Shown here in pieces: positions 19,201 through 26,750 of a DNA stretch of 64,000 bases. The notes under the pieces are model-generated. The model ran no database searches, had not been told where the DNA came from, and saw only the letters and a program-made list of their open reading frames with translations. Within the stretch, counting starts at the first letter, position 1; each line of letters starts with the position of its first letter. The stretch is from Gemmatimonadota bacterium (GTDB lineage Bacteria; Gemmatimonadota; Gemmatimonadetes; Longimicrobiales; Gaopeijiaceae): contig JAURER010000014.1 in the NCBI GenBank assembly GCA_030827315.1, positions 1-64,000 on the forward strand. Direction: 5' to 3'. Both the position numbers and the translations under genes were made by a program.

Positions 19201-19349
19201 ATGTGCGAGAAGGTGCGCTCGACACTCGACACTTCTTCCTGCGCCTCGAGGGCCGACGACGGCGAGGCCGGCAGGGCCGCGGCGGCGAAGAAGAGCCCGG
19301 CCGCCACGGCGGCGGCCCGGCAGGGAATGTCCAACGGGATACGGCTCAT
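16236..19349 (-). CDS. Exported BNR/Asp-box repeat protein (VPS10/sortilin-like)
   Basis: A 1037-residue exported protein. The start at 19349 gives a clean Sec leader (residues 1-33, ending in a Leu/Ala-rich core) with GGAG upstream; longer reading frames add only low-complexity sequence. The body is a chain of Asp-box beta-propeller repeats of S/T-x-D-x-G-x-x-W form, such as KTEDYGTTW, YSGDAGRTW, RSDDFGESW and TRDGGRTW; about ten are visible. Residues 1000-1037 form a coiled-coil tail rich in Glu and Leu. Such proteins are annotated as sialidase-like or VPS10-type glycosyl hydrolases, but no catalytic residues can be assigned; binding of a polymer or peptide is equally possible. Confidence 0.92.
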   Translation of the reverse strand: MSRIPLDIPCRAAAVAAGLFFAAAALPASPSSALEAQEEVSSVERTFSHMAYRNVGPSRGGRVTAVAGHPAHPFTFYMGATGGGVWKTEDYGTTWRPISDGYFETGSIGSIRVAPSDADVVYVGTGSDGIRSNVIIGRGLYYSGDAGRTWERRGLVEMGQLGAVEVHPDNPDVAYVAALGNPWATSAERGVYRTRDAGRSWEQVLFASDSVGAVDLEINPGNPDELYAAMWMGRRQPWTILSGMEASAEENGIWKSTDGGDTWRIVRDGLPSGLIGKIDLAVSADMPNRVYALVEAPEPEQGLYRSDDFGESWELVSTQSGIMNRPFYYTNVTADPTDGDHLYVDNEGRFESTDGGRTFRRVSTPHGDNHDTWINPDNPLIQVQSNDGGANVTLDGGRTWSTQFNQPTAELYSVDLDDQFPYWLYSGQQDNTTIRVPSNPPGTGSEGGHQGNWQAVGGCETGPAVPKPGDPSIVYSNCKGRFGRYSQNTGQEKQYYVGFENLYGANPADLNYRFQRVSPIEVSPHDPGIVYHGSQFVHKTTDEGVTWERISPDLTAFRPERQMASGSPITRDITGEEHYSVIYAIEESPVTPGVIWSGSNDGLIQVTRDGGRTWTDVTPPDMPAEGRMQTLEPSPHDAGKAYFAYYRTLLGDLTPFIYRTDDYGQSWTLLTPGDNGIPSHHATRAVREDPVREGLLYAGTEFGMFVSFDDGVSWEKFQFNLPRTPITDIRVKEGDLVLATMGRAFWIMDNLSPLRQADEAMAAGGAFFFQPEDAYRLRGGGFGGFGGGTPDQPQYSRPGAELDYMLPGGVRSVKLEILDAAGGTVRSFESSGPGRTTERAQEMRAPFLRERGAAAPTLDEGLNRFVWDLMVPGPSGSSRGGPMVVPGSFSARLTVDSGSGLSVLERSFDVLVDPRVADDGVTLADMQAQFDLGMEILAAIEDADATIERLENAQERAAEGSNVAKELEEIERALLTDETISNYPQPMLRDQMNYLYSNSQSADQEPGADMYTRLEELVTELEQHKERLQRLIRMVTQ

Positions 19350-19497
19350 GATTCGGTAGCTCCGTTCGATCGTCGATGGACGGTGAGAATGCCCGTCCGG
19401 GCATGGAACTTCAACCTGTACGACACCCGGACGGTGCGGTCCGCTGACGGCTGGACCGGTCCGTGGGGGGTTCGACCACGGGCCTCGCCCGCCCCTC

Positions 19498-20169
19498 TCA
19501 CGCGAAGCCCCGTGCCCATACGGCGAAGGTGGCGGCCAGCTCGTCGAGCACGTCGTCATCGCTGCGCCCCGAGCGCTTCAGCACGTGGAAGCCGTGGTCG
19601 GCGCCCTCGACCACGTGAAGCGTGGGGCGCGGGACGATATCGGCGAGAAGCGGTCGCAGCAGATCCAGGTTGGCCAGGCCGTCGCGCGTGCCCTGCATGA
19701 AGAGCGTCGGCAGGCCCACGTCCCGCAGGTGCGCCCCCCGTTCGGCCGAGTCGCGGCCCGCCGCGTGGAGCGGAAATCCGAGGAAGGCGAGACCGCGCAC
19801 CCCAGGGAGCGGGGCATCCGCGGCGGCGGTCGAGGTCATGCGGCCGCCCATCGACTTGCCGCCCGCGAACAGGGGCAGATCCGGCGCGACGCGGGCCGCC
19901 TCGCTCACCGCCGACCGCACGGTCTCCGACAGCACGGGCGCGCGGTCCGGGCCGCCACGGCCACGCTCCATGTACGGAAAGTGGTAGCGGAAGGTCGCGA
20001 CGCCGCGTTCGGCGAAGCGCGTCGCGCACGCCTCCATGAAGGCGTGCCGCATGCCCGCGCCCGCACCGTGGCCGAAGACGAAGGCGCACCACGCATCCGC
20101 GGGGCGGACGAGGACGGCCGAGACCTCGCCGGCCGATCCGGTGGCGACGAAGCGATGCTCGGACGTCAC
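19498..20169 (-). CDS. Alpha/beta-hydrolase of the dienelactone hydrolase / KANL3-Tex30 type
   Basis: About 223 residues from GTG 20169, giving VTSEHRFVATGSAGEVSAVL; an in-frame ATG at 20208 would overlap feoB by 35 bp and neither start has a clear Shine-Dalgarno. The fold is a small alpha/beta-hydrolase: oxyanion-side motif GHGAGAGM near residue 33, nucleophile elbow GKSMGG near 103, acid in the QGTRDGLAN segment and catalytic His in EGADHGFH. The group resembles KANL3/Tex30-type hydrolases of unknown substrate. The gene starts 4 bp after the feoB stop on the same strand, so it is likely read through from the feoAB operon; a link to iron is not evident. Confidence 0.87.
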   Translation of the reverse strand: MTSEHRFVATGSAGEVSAVLVRPADAWCAFVFGHGAGAGMRHAFMEACATRFAERGVATFRYHFPYMERGRGGPDRAPVLSETVRSAVSEAARVAPDLPLFAGGKSMGGRMTSTAAADAPLPGVRGLAFLGFPLHAAGRDSAERGAHLRDVGLPTLFMQGTRDGLANLDLLRPLLADIVPRPTLHVVEGADHGFHVLKRSGRSDDDVLDELAATFAVWARGFA

Positions 20170-20173
20170 GACG

Positions 20174-22123
20174 TCAGAAGACCCGGTACGCGACGAACGC
20201 CCCCGCATAACCCAGCAGGAGCATGTACGTGAACTGCAGCGCCGGCCACTTCCATCCGCCCGACTCGCGCCTCATGACGGCCACGGTCGACATGCACTGG
20301 AGCGCGAACGCGAAGAAGACAAGCAGACCCACCGCCGCGCCGGGTTCGAGGTCCCGGCGGAGCAGCTCCTGAAGTGCCTCGGGATCCTCGTCCGCGGTCT
20401 CGACGCCGTAGATCGTTCCCAGCGTCCCCACGATCACCTCGCGGGCCGCGAGGGACGTTACCAGGCCCACCCCGATCCGCCAGTCGAACCCGAGGGGCTC
20501 GATGACGGGCTCGATGACGTGCCCGATCCTCCCGAGGGCGCTCTCGTCCATCTCCGGAGCCCCCCCCTCCGAGCGCGGGAACTGCGTGAGCGTCCACAGC
20601 ACGACCGTGACGGCGAAGATGACCCGCCCCGCGCGCCGCAGGAAGATTTTGCTCCGGTCCAGCAGGCGCAGGGCAAGCGTTCGCGGGGCCGGGATGCGAT
20701 AGGGGGGCAGCTCCATCAGGAACGACGTGGGCCGGGCCTTCAGGAGCGTCCGCTTGAGCAGGAACGCCGTGCCGACCGCGGCGACGATGCCGAGGCCATA
20801 GAGGCCGAGCAGGACCGCCGCGCGTTTGCCCACGACGGGCCCCAGGAGCGGCTCGTCAGGGATGAAGGCCGCGATCAGGAGCGCGTACACCGGCAGGCGC
20901 GCGGAGCACGTCATGAAGGGCGTCACGAAGATCGTCGCGAGACGGTCGCGCTCGTCGTCGATCGTTCGGGCCGCGAGGATGGCGGGAACGGCGCACGCGT
21001 ACCCCGACAGCAACGGAAGGAAGGCCCGCCCCTGCAGGCCGACCCGGTACATCATCCGGTCAGCGATCACCGCGGCGCGCGCCATGTATCCCGAATCCTC
21101 CAGAATACCCAGGAAGAGGAAGAGGATGAGGATCTGGGGAAGGAAGATGATCACGGAGCCCACGCCCGCCCACACGCCGTCGACGAGGAGCGAGCGGAAC
21201 CAGCTGTCCGGCAGCGTCGTCGCCAGCCATTCACCCGAGGTCACGATCATCAGGTCGATGGCATCCATGAGCGGGACCGCCCATGTGAAGATCGACTGGA
21301 AGACCAGGAGCACGACCGCGAGGAAGACGAGCGGACCCAGGAAGCGATGCAGGAACAGCGCGTCGAGGCGCTCGCTCATGGCCGAGGGCCCGGGCGGCAC
21401 GAAGCCGGCCTCGTCTACGACCTCCCGAACGAGGCGGCGGCGGGCCGCGAACGCATCCACCACGGGCAGTGCAGTGCCGGCCTTCACGTTCGTCAGGTTG
21501 CGCTCGACGGGCTCGACGCCGCCGGGCACCGCCTCGACCGACTCCAGGTAGGCGCGAACCGCTTCGACGCCCTGCCCCGTGCGCGCGCTGGTGCGCACGA
21601 TCTCGACGCCGAGCCTGGTGGCGAGCGGCCCGTCGTCCACCCTTCCACCGCGCTCCTCCAGCTCGTCGGACATGTTGAGGACGAGGAGCGTCGGGAGCCC
21701 GATCTCGAGCACGGGCTCGACGAGCATGAGCTGGTTCTCGAGACGCGTGGAGTCGACGATCAGCACGAGCGCGTCGGGGGAGCGGATGCCGGGCACCTTC
21801 CCCTCGAGTACGTTCTTGGTCACGCGCTCGTCCAGCGTGCGGGCCGAGAAGCCGTGGACGCCGGGCAGATCGACCAGGTCGAGCTCGCGTCCCCCGCCGA
21901 GCTTCACTCGGCCGACGTGCTTTTCCACGGTCACGCCGGGATAATTCGCGACCTTCTGGCGGAGACCCGTGAGCTGGTTGAAGAGCGTCGTCTTGCCCGA
22001 GTTCGGAGGGCCGACGAGCGCGACAAGCGGGGTCGGTACGGCGGAAACCGGGACCCCATCGGTGCCCGGAGGGCCCGCGGGATCGTCCGGAGTGACCCGC
22101 GAGGCGGGGAGGAGCTCATCCAC
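20174..22123 (-). CDS. feoB: Ferrous iron transport protein B (FeoB, first copy)
   Basis: A 649-residue inner-membrane Fe(II) transporter. The N-terminal G domain has GPPNSGKT (G1), DLPG (G3) and NMSD (G4). The membrane part has about eight to ten helices and the Cys-containing gate motif SGYACAVPAI; a second Gate segment follows later. At 649 residues it is shorter than most FeoBs because the linker after the G domain is short. It starts 15 bp after the feoA stop, so feoA and feoB form one operon. A Fur-like palindrome lies upstream of feoA. It differs clearly in sequence from the second FeoB at 23449, so the two are not a recent duplication. Confidence 0.95.
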   Translation of the reverse strand: MDELLPASRVTPDDPAGPPGTDGVPVSAVPTPLVALVGPPNSGKTTLFNQLTGLRQKVANYPGVTVEKHVGRVKLGGGRELDLVDLPGVHGFSARTLDERVTKNVLEGKVPGIRSPDALVLIVDSTRLENQLMLVEPVLEIGLPTLLVLNMSDELEERGGRVDDGPLATRLGVEIVRTSARTGQGVEAVRAYLESVEAVPGGVEPVERNLTNVKAGTALPVVDAFAARRRLVREVVDEAGFVPPGPSAMSERLDALFLHRFLGPLVFLAVVLLVFQSIFTWAVPLMDAIDLMIVTSGEWLATTLPDSWFRSLLVDGVWAGVGSVIIFLPQILILFLFLGILEDSGYMARAAVIADRMMYRVGLQGRAFLPLLSGYACAVPAILAARTIDDERDRLATIFVTPFMTCSARLPVYALLIAAFIPDEPLLGPVVGKRAAVLLGLYGLGIVAAVGTAFLLKRTLLKARPTSFLMELPPYRIPAPRTLALRLLDRSKIFLRRAGRVIFAVTVVLWTLTQFPRSEGGAPEMDESALGRIGHVIEPVIEPLGFDWRIGVGLVTSLAAREVIVGTLGTIYGVETADEDPEALQELLRRDLEPGAAVGLLVFFAFALQCMSTVAVMRRESGGWKWPALQFTYMLLLGYAGAFVAYRVF

Positions 22124-22138
22124 GGCCGTGAAGCCGCG

Positions 22139-22432
22139 TCAGGCGACGTCCTGGAGGCTCGACAGGATCCGGACGCAGAGGCAGGCGGCCGTCTCGCGCC
22201 GGAGCGCGAGCAGGGAGCCGTCGATCGAGACGATCGGATCGCCACCCGGTGACGAACGCACGGGGCAGATCCGGCAGCCGGGCAGGACGCCGCGCTCCAG
22301 GAGAGGCTCGGCCTGGTCGGCCGGCAGGTCGATGCTCACGAGCTCGACCTCCTGGCGCAGCGGAATGTCCCCCAGCCGCAACTCCCGAACGGGGTCGGGG
22401 ACCAGCTTCTCGACGACGGGCAGTGCCTGCAC
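22139..22432 (-). CDS. feoA: FeoA-domain protein
   Basis: About 97 residues from GTG 22432; the C-terminal 75 carry the SH3-like FeoA fold (LRLGDIPLRQEVELVSIDLP and a LERGVLPGCRI turn) ending near SLLALRRETAACLCVR. FeoA is a small cytosolic partner of FeoB needed for Fe(II) uptake. A TTG at 22504 would add 24 Arg-rich residues but lies inside the AT-rich palindrome, so I choose the downstream GTG, which leaves that operator in the 5' region. Its Shine-Dalgarno (AAAGG) is weak. The last residues contain CLC, a possible metal-binding pair. Confidence 0.8.
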   Translation of the reverse strand: MQALPVVEKLVPDPVRELRLGDIPLRQEVELVSIDLPADQAEPLLERGVLPGCRICPVRSSPGGDPIVSIDGSLLALRRETAACLCVRILSSLQDVA

Positions 22433-22481
22433 GGTGGAGACCTTTGCGAAGCGCTCCCGGCGGCCGACCCTCCGTGAGCGC

Positions 22482-22504
22482 TTGAGAATGAAATTGACTC
22501 TCAA
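22482..22504. promoter_or_regulatory. Fur-like operator upstream of feoAB
   Basis: A 23-bp imperfect palindrome: TTGAGAAT, 7 bases, then ACTCTCAA, with seven of eight arm positions pairing and an AT-rich centre. In a genome near 70 % GC this stands out. The TGAGAAT half-site matches known Fur boxes (TGATAAT / TGAGAAT class). It lies about 50 bp before the chosen feoA start, where repression would act. No fur gene is present in the window. Confidence 0.6.
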
Positions 22505-22565
22505 CCAAGGTAAGCGAGGGCACCCGCGCGCGAAAGCGGCAGCGGTCAGCCGTGCCGGCGCGTGC

Positions 22566-23387
22566 TCAGGCCCTGTGTTGGTACGTGTGGACTTCGCGCT
22601 GCGGAAAGGGGATCGAGCAGCCGGCGTTCTCCAGGTTCTCCTTGAGTCCGCGGGTCAGGTCCCACCGTGTCGTCCAGTAGTCGTCACGCTTGACCCAGGG
22701 TCGGACGACGAGGTTCACCGATGAATCGGCGAGCTCGTGCACCGCCACCACGGGCGCCGGGTCCGCGAGCACACGGGGATCGGCCGAGATCGTGTCCATG
22801 CAGGTGCGCACCGCCACCCCGAGGTCGTCGCCGTACGAGACTCCGACGACCAGATCGATGCGGCGCGTATCGTTCGCCGAGAAGTTCTTGATCGTCGCGC
22901 CGAAGATCTGCGAGTTCGGAATGCGGATCTGTACGTTGTCGCCCGTATTGAAGACGCAACTGAAGATGCCCACCTCCTGAACGTTGCCCGATCCCCCGCC
23001 GACCTCGACGAAGTCCCCGACGTTGAACGGCCGGAAGGTCAGGAGCATGATCCCGGCGGCGAAGTTCGAGAACGTCCCCTGGAAGGCCAGCGCGATCGCG
23101 AGGCCGGCCGCACCCAGCACGGCCACGAACGAAGCCGTGCTGATGCCCAGCACGCCCATGGCGGTCACGGCGACGACCACGACGACCGAGACGTGAATCA
23201 GCCCGGAGAGGAACGGAATGAGAATGTCGTCGATCGGAGACTTCTTGAGCCCCTGCCGCGCCACCCTGCGGACCCACCCGGCGAAGGCCCAGCCGAGGAG
23301 GAGAAGCGCCAGAGCGGCGACAACCTTGGGGGTCCACTTCGCGAGCGCTGCGGTCGCGAAGTCCACGATGGACTGCGTGTCGAACAT
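22566..23387 (-). CDS. mscS: Small-conductance mechanosensitive channel (MscS family)
   Basis: A 273-residue channel with GGAGG 7 bases before ATG 23387. Three membrane helices are visible; the pore-lining TM3 segment VLGAAGLAIALAFQGTFSNF is nearly the E. coli MscS sequence, followed by FRPFNVGDFVEVGG of the cytoplasmic beta domain and a complete C-terminal domain. It opens when membrane tension rises in hypo-osmotic shock. It lies between the two feoB genes on the same strand, 61 bp after the second feoB. The genomic link to iron transport could be chance or could reflect relief of osmotic load by metal uptake. Confidence 0.95.
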   Translation of the reverse strand: MFDTQSIVDFATAALAKWTPKVVAALALLLLGWAFAGWVRRVARQGLKKSPIDDILIPFLSGLIHVSVVVVVAVTAMGVLGISTASFVAVLGAAGLAIALAFQGTFSNFAAGIMLLTFRPFNVGDFVEVGGGSGNVQEVGIFSCVFNTGDNVQIRIPNSQIFGATIKNFSANDTRRIDLVVGVSYGDDLGVAVRTCMDTISADPRVLADPAPVVAVHELADSSVNLVVRPWVKRDDYWTTRWDLTRGLKENLENAGCSIPFPQREVHTYQHRA

Positions 23388-23448
23388 CGAGCCTCCGGGA
23401 GGGCGGCGGAACGGAACGTGGAGGGGTCGGCAGAACCGTTAAGGTGGC

Positions 23449-25671
23449 CTAAGCGGCGAGGAGCCTCCAGACCTGCGCCACCAGGAAGCACACGGTCACG
23501 CCCATCGCGACGGGCATGAGCGTCGCCAGCGCCGTCCAGCGGGCGCTCCCCGTCTCCTTGTAGATCGTGTAGATCGTCGTGGAGCAGGGGTTATGCAGCA
23601 GACTGAAGAGCATGAGGTTCACGGCGGTGAGCAGCGTCCATCCACCCGCGAGAAGCAGGTCGCCGGTCGCCGCGACCGACTCCAGCTCGAACATCACCCC
23701 CGCCCCCTCGCCTCCCGCGATCCCACCGGTGAGCACGGTGAGCATGAGCACGGTCGGGATCACGATCTCGTTGGCCGGGATCGCGACCACGTAGGCGAGC
23801 AGGATCACGCCGTTCAGGCCGAGAAGCAGGCCGAGCGGGTCGAGCCACGCGACCGCATGCCCGGCCAGACTCGTCCCCGCCACGTCGATGTTGGACACCA
23901 GCCAGATGACGGCGCCCGCCGGCGCGGCGAAGACGACCGCACGCCAGAGCACGATGGCCGTCCTGTCCACGAGGGAGGTGTACAGCGTCTGGAGGATGCG
24001 CGGTGGACGGTAGGGCGGAAGCTCCAGACTGAAGCTGGTCGCCTCGCCGCGGAGCACGGTCCTGGAAAGAATCCACGACGCCAGGAACATCATCACGATC
24101 CCCAGAAGCGCGATCCCGACGACCGCGGCCGCGCTCACGAGGCCACCGAGGTGAGCCGGCGCGAGCGCGCCGATGAAGATCGTCGCAATGAGGATCTGTG
24201 TCGGCCACCGGCCGTTGCAGAGCGAAAAGTTGTTCGTGATGATCGCGATCAGCCGCTCGCGAGGGCTGTCGATGACACGGGTGGAGACGACGCCGGCGGC
24301 GTTGCACCCGAACCCCATGCACATGGTCAGCGCCTGCTTCCCGTGCGCCCCGGCCTTCCGGAACATCGAGTCGAGGTTGAAGGCGACCCGGGGCAGGTAG
24401 CCGAAATCCTCGAGGAGGGTGAAGACGGGAAAGAAGATCGCCATCGGCGGCAGCATGACGCTGACGACCCACGCGGTGGCGAGGTACACGCCGTCGAGCA
24501 GGAATCCCGAGAGCCACCACGGCATGGGTACGGACGCCGCGATCCCCGTCAGCCAGGCGTGTCCGTTGTCGATGAGGAGCGTGGCCAGCATCGCCGAGGG
24601 CGCGTTGGCGCCCTCGATGGTCAGCCAGAACACGGCCGCGAGGATCGCGAGCATGAGAGGAAAGCCGAATACGCGGCTGGTGAGCAGCTCGTCGAGCTTC
24701 CGGTCGAACGAGAAGCCCGCCCTGGCCAGACCCTGCTTCTGGGCCCTCACGGCGATCTCCTCGGCCGCGGCGTAGAGGTGCTCGGTGACGATGTCGTGGA
24801 AGTCGGGCGGCAGCTCCCATCGGAGCCTCATGGCCGCGTCCAGCAGGCGCTCCCGCGCGGCGTCCGGCGGGGGAAGCTGCTCCACCCCGGAGGCATCATG
24901 GCGCAGCTGGCCCAGCTCGCCCGAGCGGACGACCTCCTGGACCGCCTCGTCGGCGTTGAGCAGCCGGAGCGCGACCCATCGCGCGTTGGGTACGGTCGGA
25001 AACGTCTCCTCCACCATGGGCGCGAGCACCTCGATGGCGCGCTCCACGTCCGGCGCGTGCCGCTCCAGACGGCGCGGCGTCAGCCGTCGCTCGCCAAGGG
25101 CGACGTCATGCGCCACGGCGAGCAGGGCGTCGACCCCCGTCCCGTCCCGCGCGCTGCCGGGCACGACCGGCACGCCGAGCTCTTCTTCGAGTCGCGCGGC
25201 ATCGATCGCGATCCCGTGCCGGCGCGCCTCGTCCATCAGGTTCAGGAACACGACGACCCGCTCGGTGATCTCCAGGATCTGGAGCACGAGATTCAGGTTC
25301 CGTTCGAGCCGCGTGGCGTCGACGACGACGACGGTGACGTCGGGGCGGCCGAAGAGAACGAAGTCACGCGCGACCTCTTCATCGACGCTGCCGGCCTGGA
25401 GAGAGTACGTACCCGGCAGGTCGACCACCTTCACGCGCTGACCTTCGTGTGCAAACGCACCTTCGGCGCGCACCACGGTCTTCCCGGGCCAGTTCCCGGT
25501 ATGCTGCCGAAGCCCGGTGAGCGCGTTGAAGACGGTGCTCTTTCCGACGTTGGGATTGCCCGCCAGGGCGATGAGGTAGTCCCAGCGGTCGGGGCTGAGA
25601 CCGAGCCGCACCAGGCTCCGCTCCCGGTGCTGGGAGCACGAGACGCACGGATCGCCGGCGAGCGTGGGCAT
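23449..25671 (-). CDS. feoB: Ferrous iron / divalent metal transporter FeoB (second copy)
   Basis: A 740-residue FeoB. A CxxC pair (CVSC, residues 9-12) precedes the G domain, which has GNPNVGKS (38-45), DLPG and NLMD. The membrane part has the Cys gate motif GFGCNAAGVVSTR and ends with helices around HNPCSTTIYTI. ATG 25671 overlaps the stop of the DtxR-FeoA gene as ATGA, so the regulator and transporter are translationally coupled, and the regulator supplies the FeoA-like domains this copy otherwise lacks. The regulator's MntR-like metal site raises the possibility of Mn(II) as well as Fe(II) substrate; the FeoB sequence alone does not settle this. Confidence 0.95.
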   Translation of the reverse strand: MPTLAGDPCVSCSQHRERSLVRLGLSPDRWDYLIALAGNPNVGKSTVFNALTGLRQHTGNWPGKTVVRAEGAFAHEGQRVKVVDLPGTYSLQAGSVDEEVARDFVLFGRPDVTVVVVDATRLERNLNLVLQILEITERVVVFLNLMDEARRHGIAIDAARLEEELGVPVVPGSARDGTGVDALLAVAHDVALGERRLTPRRLERHAPDVERAIEVLAPMVEETFPTVPNARWVALRLLNADEAVQEVVRSGELGQLRHDASGVEQLPPPDAARERLLDAAMRLRWELPPDFHDIVTEHLYAAAEEIAVRAQKQGLARAGFSFDRKLDELLTSRVFGFPLMLAILAAVFWLTIEGANAPSAMLATLLIDNGHAWLTGIAASVPMPWWLSGFLLDGVYLATAWVVSVMLPPMAIFFPVFTLLEDFGYLPRVAFNLDSMFRKAGAHGKQALTMCMGFGCNAAGVVSTRVIDSPRERLIAIITNNFSLCNGRWPTQILIATIFIGALAPAHLGGLVSAAAVVGIALLGIVMMFLASWILSRTVLRGEATSFSLELPPYRPPRILQTLYTSLVDRTAIVLWRAVVFAAPAGAVIWLVSNIDVAGTSLAGHAVAWLDPLGLLLGLNGVILLAYVVAIPANEIVIPTVLMLTVLTGGIAGGEGAGVMFELESVAATGDLLLAGGWTLLTAVNLMLFSLLHNPCSTTIYTIYKETGSARWTALATLMPVAMGVTVCFLVAQVWRLLAA

Positions 25672-26717
25672 CAGGCGACCCCCTCGACGTCCTCGGCGAC
25701 CTTCGACGGCGCGATCCGGATCCACGAAGCCTGCTCGGTTCGCAGGGCGATGAGCGCGCCGCGGATCCGGTACGCGACCGGATCGCCGGTCGCACTCCGG
25801 AGCGCCGCCTCCACGACCGTGCCACGAACGACGCCAAGATCGAGGAGGCGCCTCCGCTGCGCGCCCTGGCAGGCGGGCGAGATGCCGACGACGCGGGCGC
25901 GCTCGCCCGGCTCCAGGTCGACGAGCGTGCGCACCGGCGCATCGGCGCGGACACCCGTCGCCAGGGTCCGCACCGTCACGTTGCGCGCGAGCACGTTGTC
26001 GAGCGTCCAGTCGGTCCCGCCCGCGTGAACGGTCACGGCGCGATCGGTCCGCCCCAGAACGTCGAGGCGCACGCCGAGGTTCAGCCCGTCGGCCCGAAGG
26101 GCGTCGTAGATCTCCCGCGGCTCGTCCTCGAGGTGGACGACCTCGACCGTCGTGCCCGGAGCCGCTCCGGCAAGCGAGAGCGCCCGGACCGCCGGGAGCT
26201 CGCCGGCGGCGGTCGGAATCGGATCTCCGTGCGGGTCCCACGCGGGGTGGCCGAGGCTCGCGGCCAGTCGATCGACTTCCTCGGCGGAGAGCGCGTGCTC
26301 CATGCGCTCGGCCTGGTCGTGCCACTCGCCCGCGGGCAGACCCGTCCGGTCGGCGAGGTAGCGCTCCCAGAGACGGTGTGTCCGCACGAGGCGAACGGCG
26401 GACTCACGGCCCTCGTTGGTCAGCCGAGGTCCCGCCTCCTCATTGCGCACCAGCCCGCCGTCCGCCAGCCGCGACAGCAGGTCCGCGGCGCGGTGAACCG
26501 AGATCTCCAGCCGGCCTGCCAGGCTCTCGAGCGAGCACTCCCCGCCCATCCGCTCCCGCATGTAGACGTGCTTCAGCGCGTCTTCCAGTAGAACGCGCTC
26601 GCTCAGCTGCGAAAACCGGCGGACGCGCGCCGCGACCCCGTGTCGCGGCCAGGCAACGGCGGCGACGAGGGTCGACACGCCGGCGAACGCCAGCAGGGCG
26701 ATGGCAGGGTCGATCAT
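25671..26717 (-). CDS. Membrane-anchored DtxR/MntR-type metal regulator with tandem FeoA-like domains
   Basis: A 348-residue protein. Residues 5-22 are a hydrophobic helix followed by basic PRHGVAARVRR, predicting a single membrane anchor with the rest inside. A DtxR winged helix (about 35-105) and dimer/metal domain (105-175) follow, then two SH3/FeoA-like domains (about 180-255 and 270-345). Aligned from memory to MntR, the primary metal site keeps Asp (in LLEDALKHVY), His (VRTHRLWERYL) and Glu-x2-Glu-His (AERMEHALS), with Glu where DtxR has Cys; MntR Glu11 is replaced by Lys. It likely represses its own operon through the adjacent operator. ATG 26717 is chosen; TTG 26729 is an alternative. 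Confidence 0.9.
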   Translation of the reverse strand: MIDPAIALLAFAGVSTLVAAVAWPRHGVAARVRRFSQLSERVLLEDALKHVYMRERMGGECSLESLAGRLEISVHRAADLLSRLADGGLVRNEEAGPRLTNEGRESAVRLVRTHRLWERYLADRTGLPAGEWHDQAERMEHALSAEEVDRLAASLGHPAWDPHGDPIPTAAGELPAVRALSLAGAAPGTTVEVVHLEDEPREIYDALRADGLNLGVRLDVLGRTDRAVTVHAGGTDWTLDNVLARNVTVRTLATGVRADAPVRTLVDLEPGERARVVGISPACQGAQRRRLLDLGVVRGTVVEAALRSATGDPVAYRIRGALIALRTEQASWIRIAPSKVAEDVEGVA

Positions 26718-26732
26718 CGAACAACGCAATAG

Positions 26733-26750
26733 TTTTAGGTGTCCCTAAAA
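26733..26750. promoter_or_regulatory. DtxR/MntR-family operator
   Basis: TTTTAGGTGTCCCTAAAA is a perfect inverted repeat (TTTTAGG, 4 bases, CCTAAAA). The TTAGG half-site is typical of DtxR-family boxes. It lies 15 bp upstream of the regulator start and overlaps the predicted -10 and start point, a classic repressor position, and also lies in the shared gap before the multicopper oxidase. Confidence 0.8.

Noticed and set aside
15987-19700. A 1237-codon open frame on the plus strand opposite the BNR-repeat gene.
   Set aside because: It is antisense to a gene with clear repeats and signal peptide. It is His/Arg/Val-rich with no motif, as expected for the reverse complement of GC-rich coding DNA.
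19498-20208. ATG 20208 as the start of the alpha/beta-hydrolase.
   Set aside because: It would overlap feoB by 35 bp and adds Arg/Ser-rich residues; the homologous part starts near GTG 20169. Not settled, since neither has a good Shine-Dalgarno.
20036-22252. Long plus-strand open frame opposite feoB.
   Set aside because: It lies antisense to a clear FeoB and is rich in Arg, Glu and His without motifs.
23439-23453. TTAAGGTGGCCTAAG as a second DtxR-type box before mscS, overlapping the end of feoB.
   Set aside because: The arms match only partly and are not symmetric; it overlaps the feoB stop codon. Too weak beside the perfect box at 26733.
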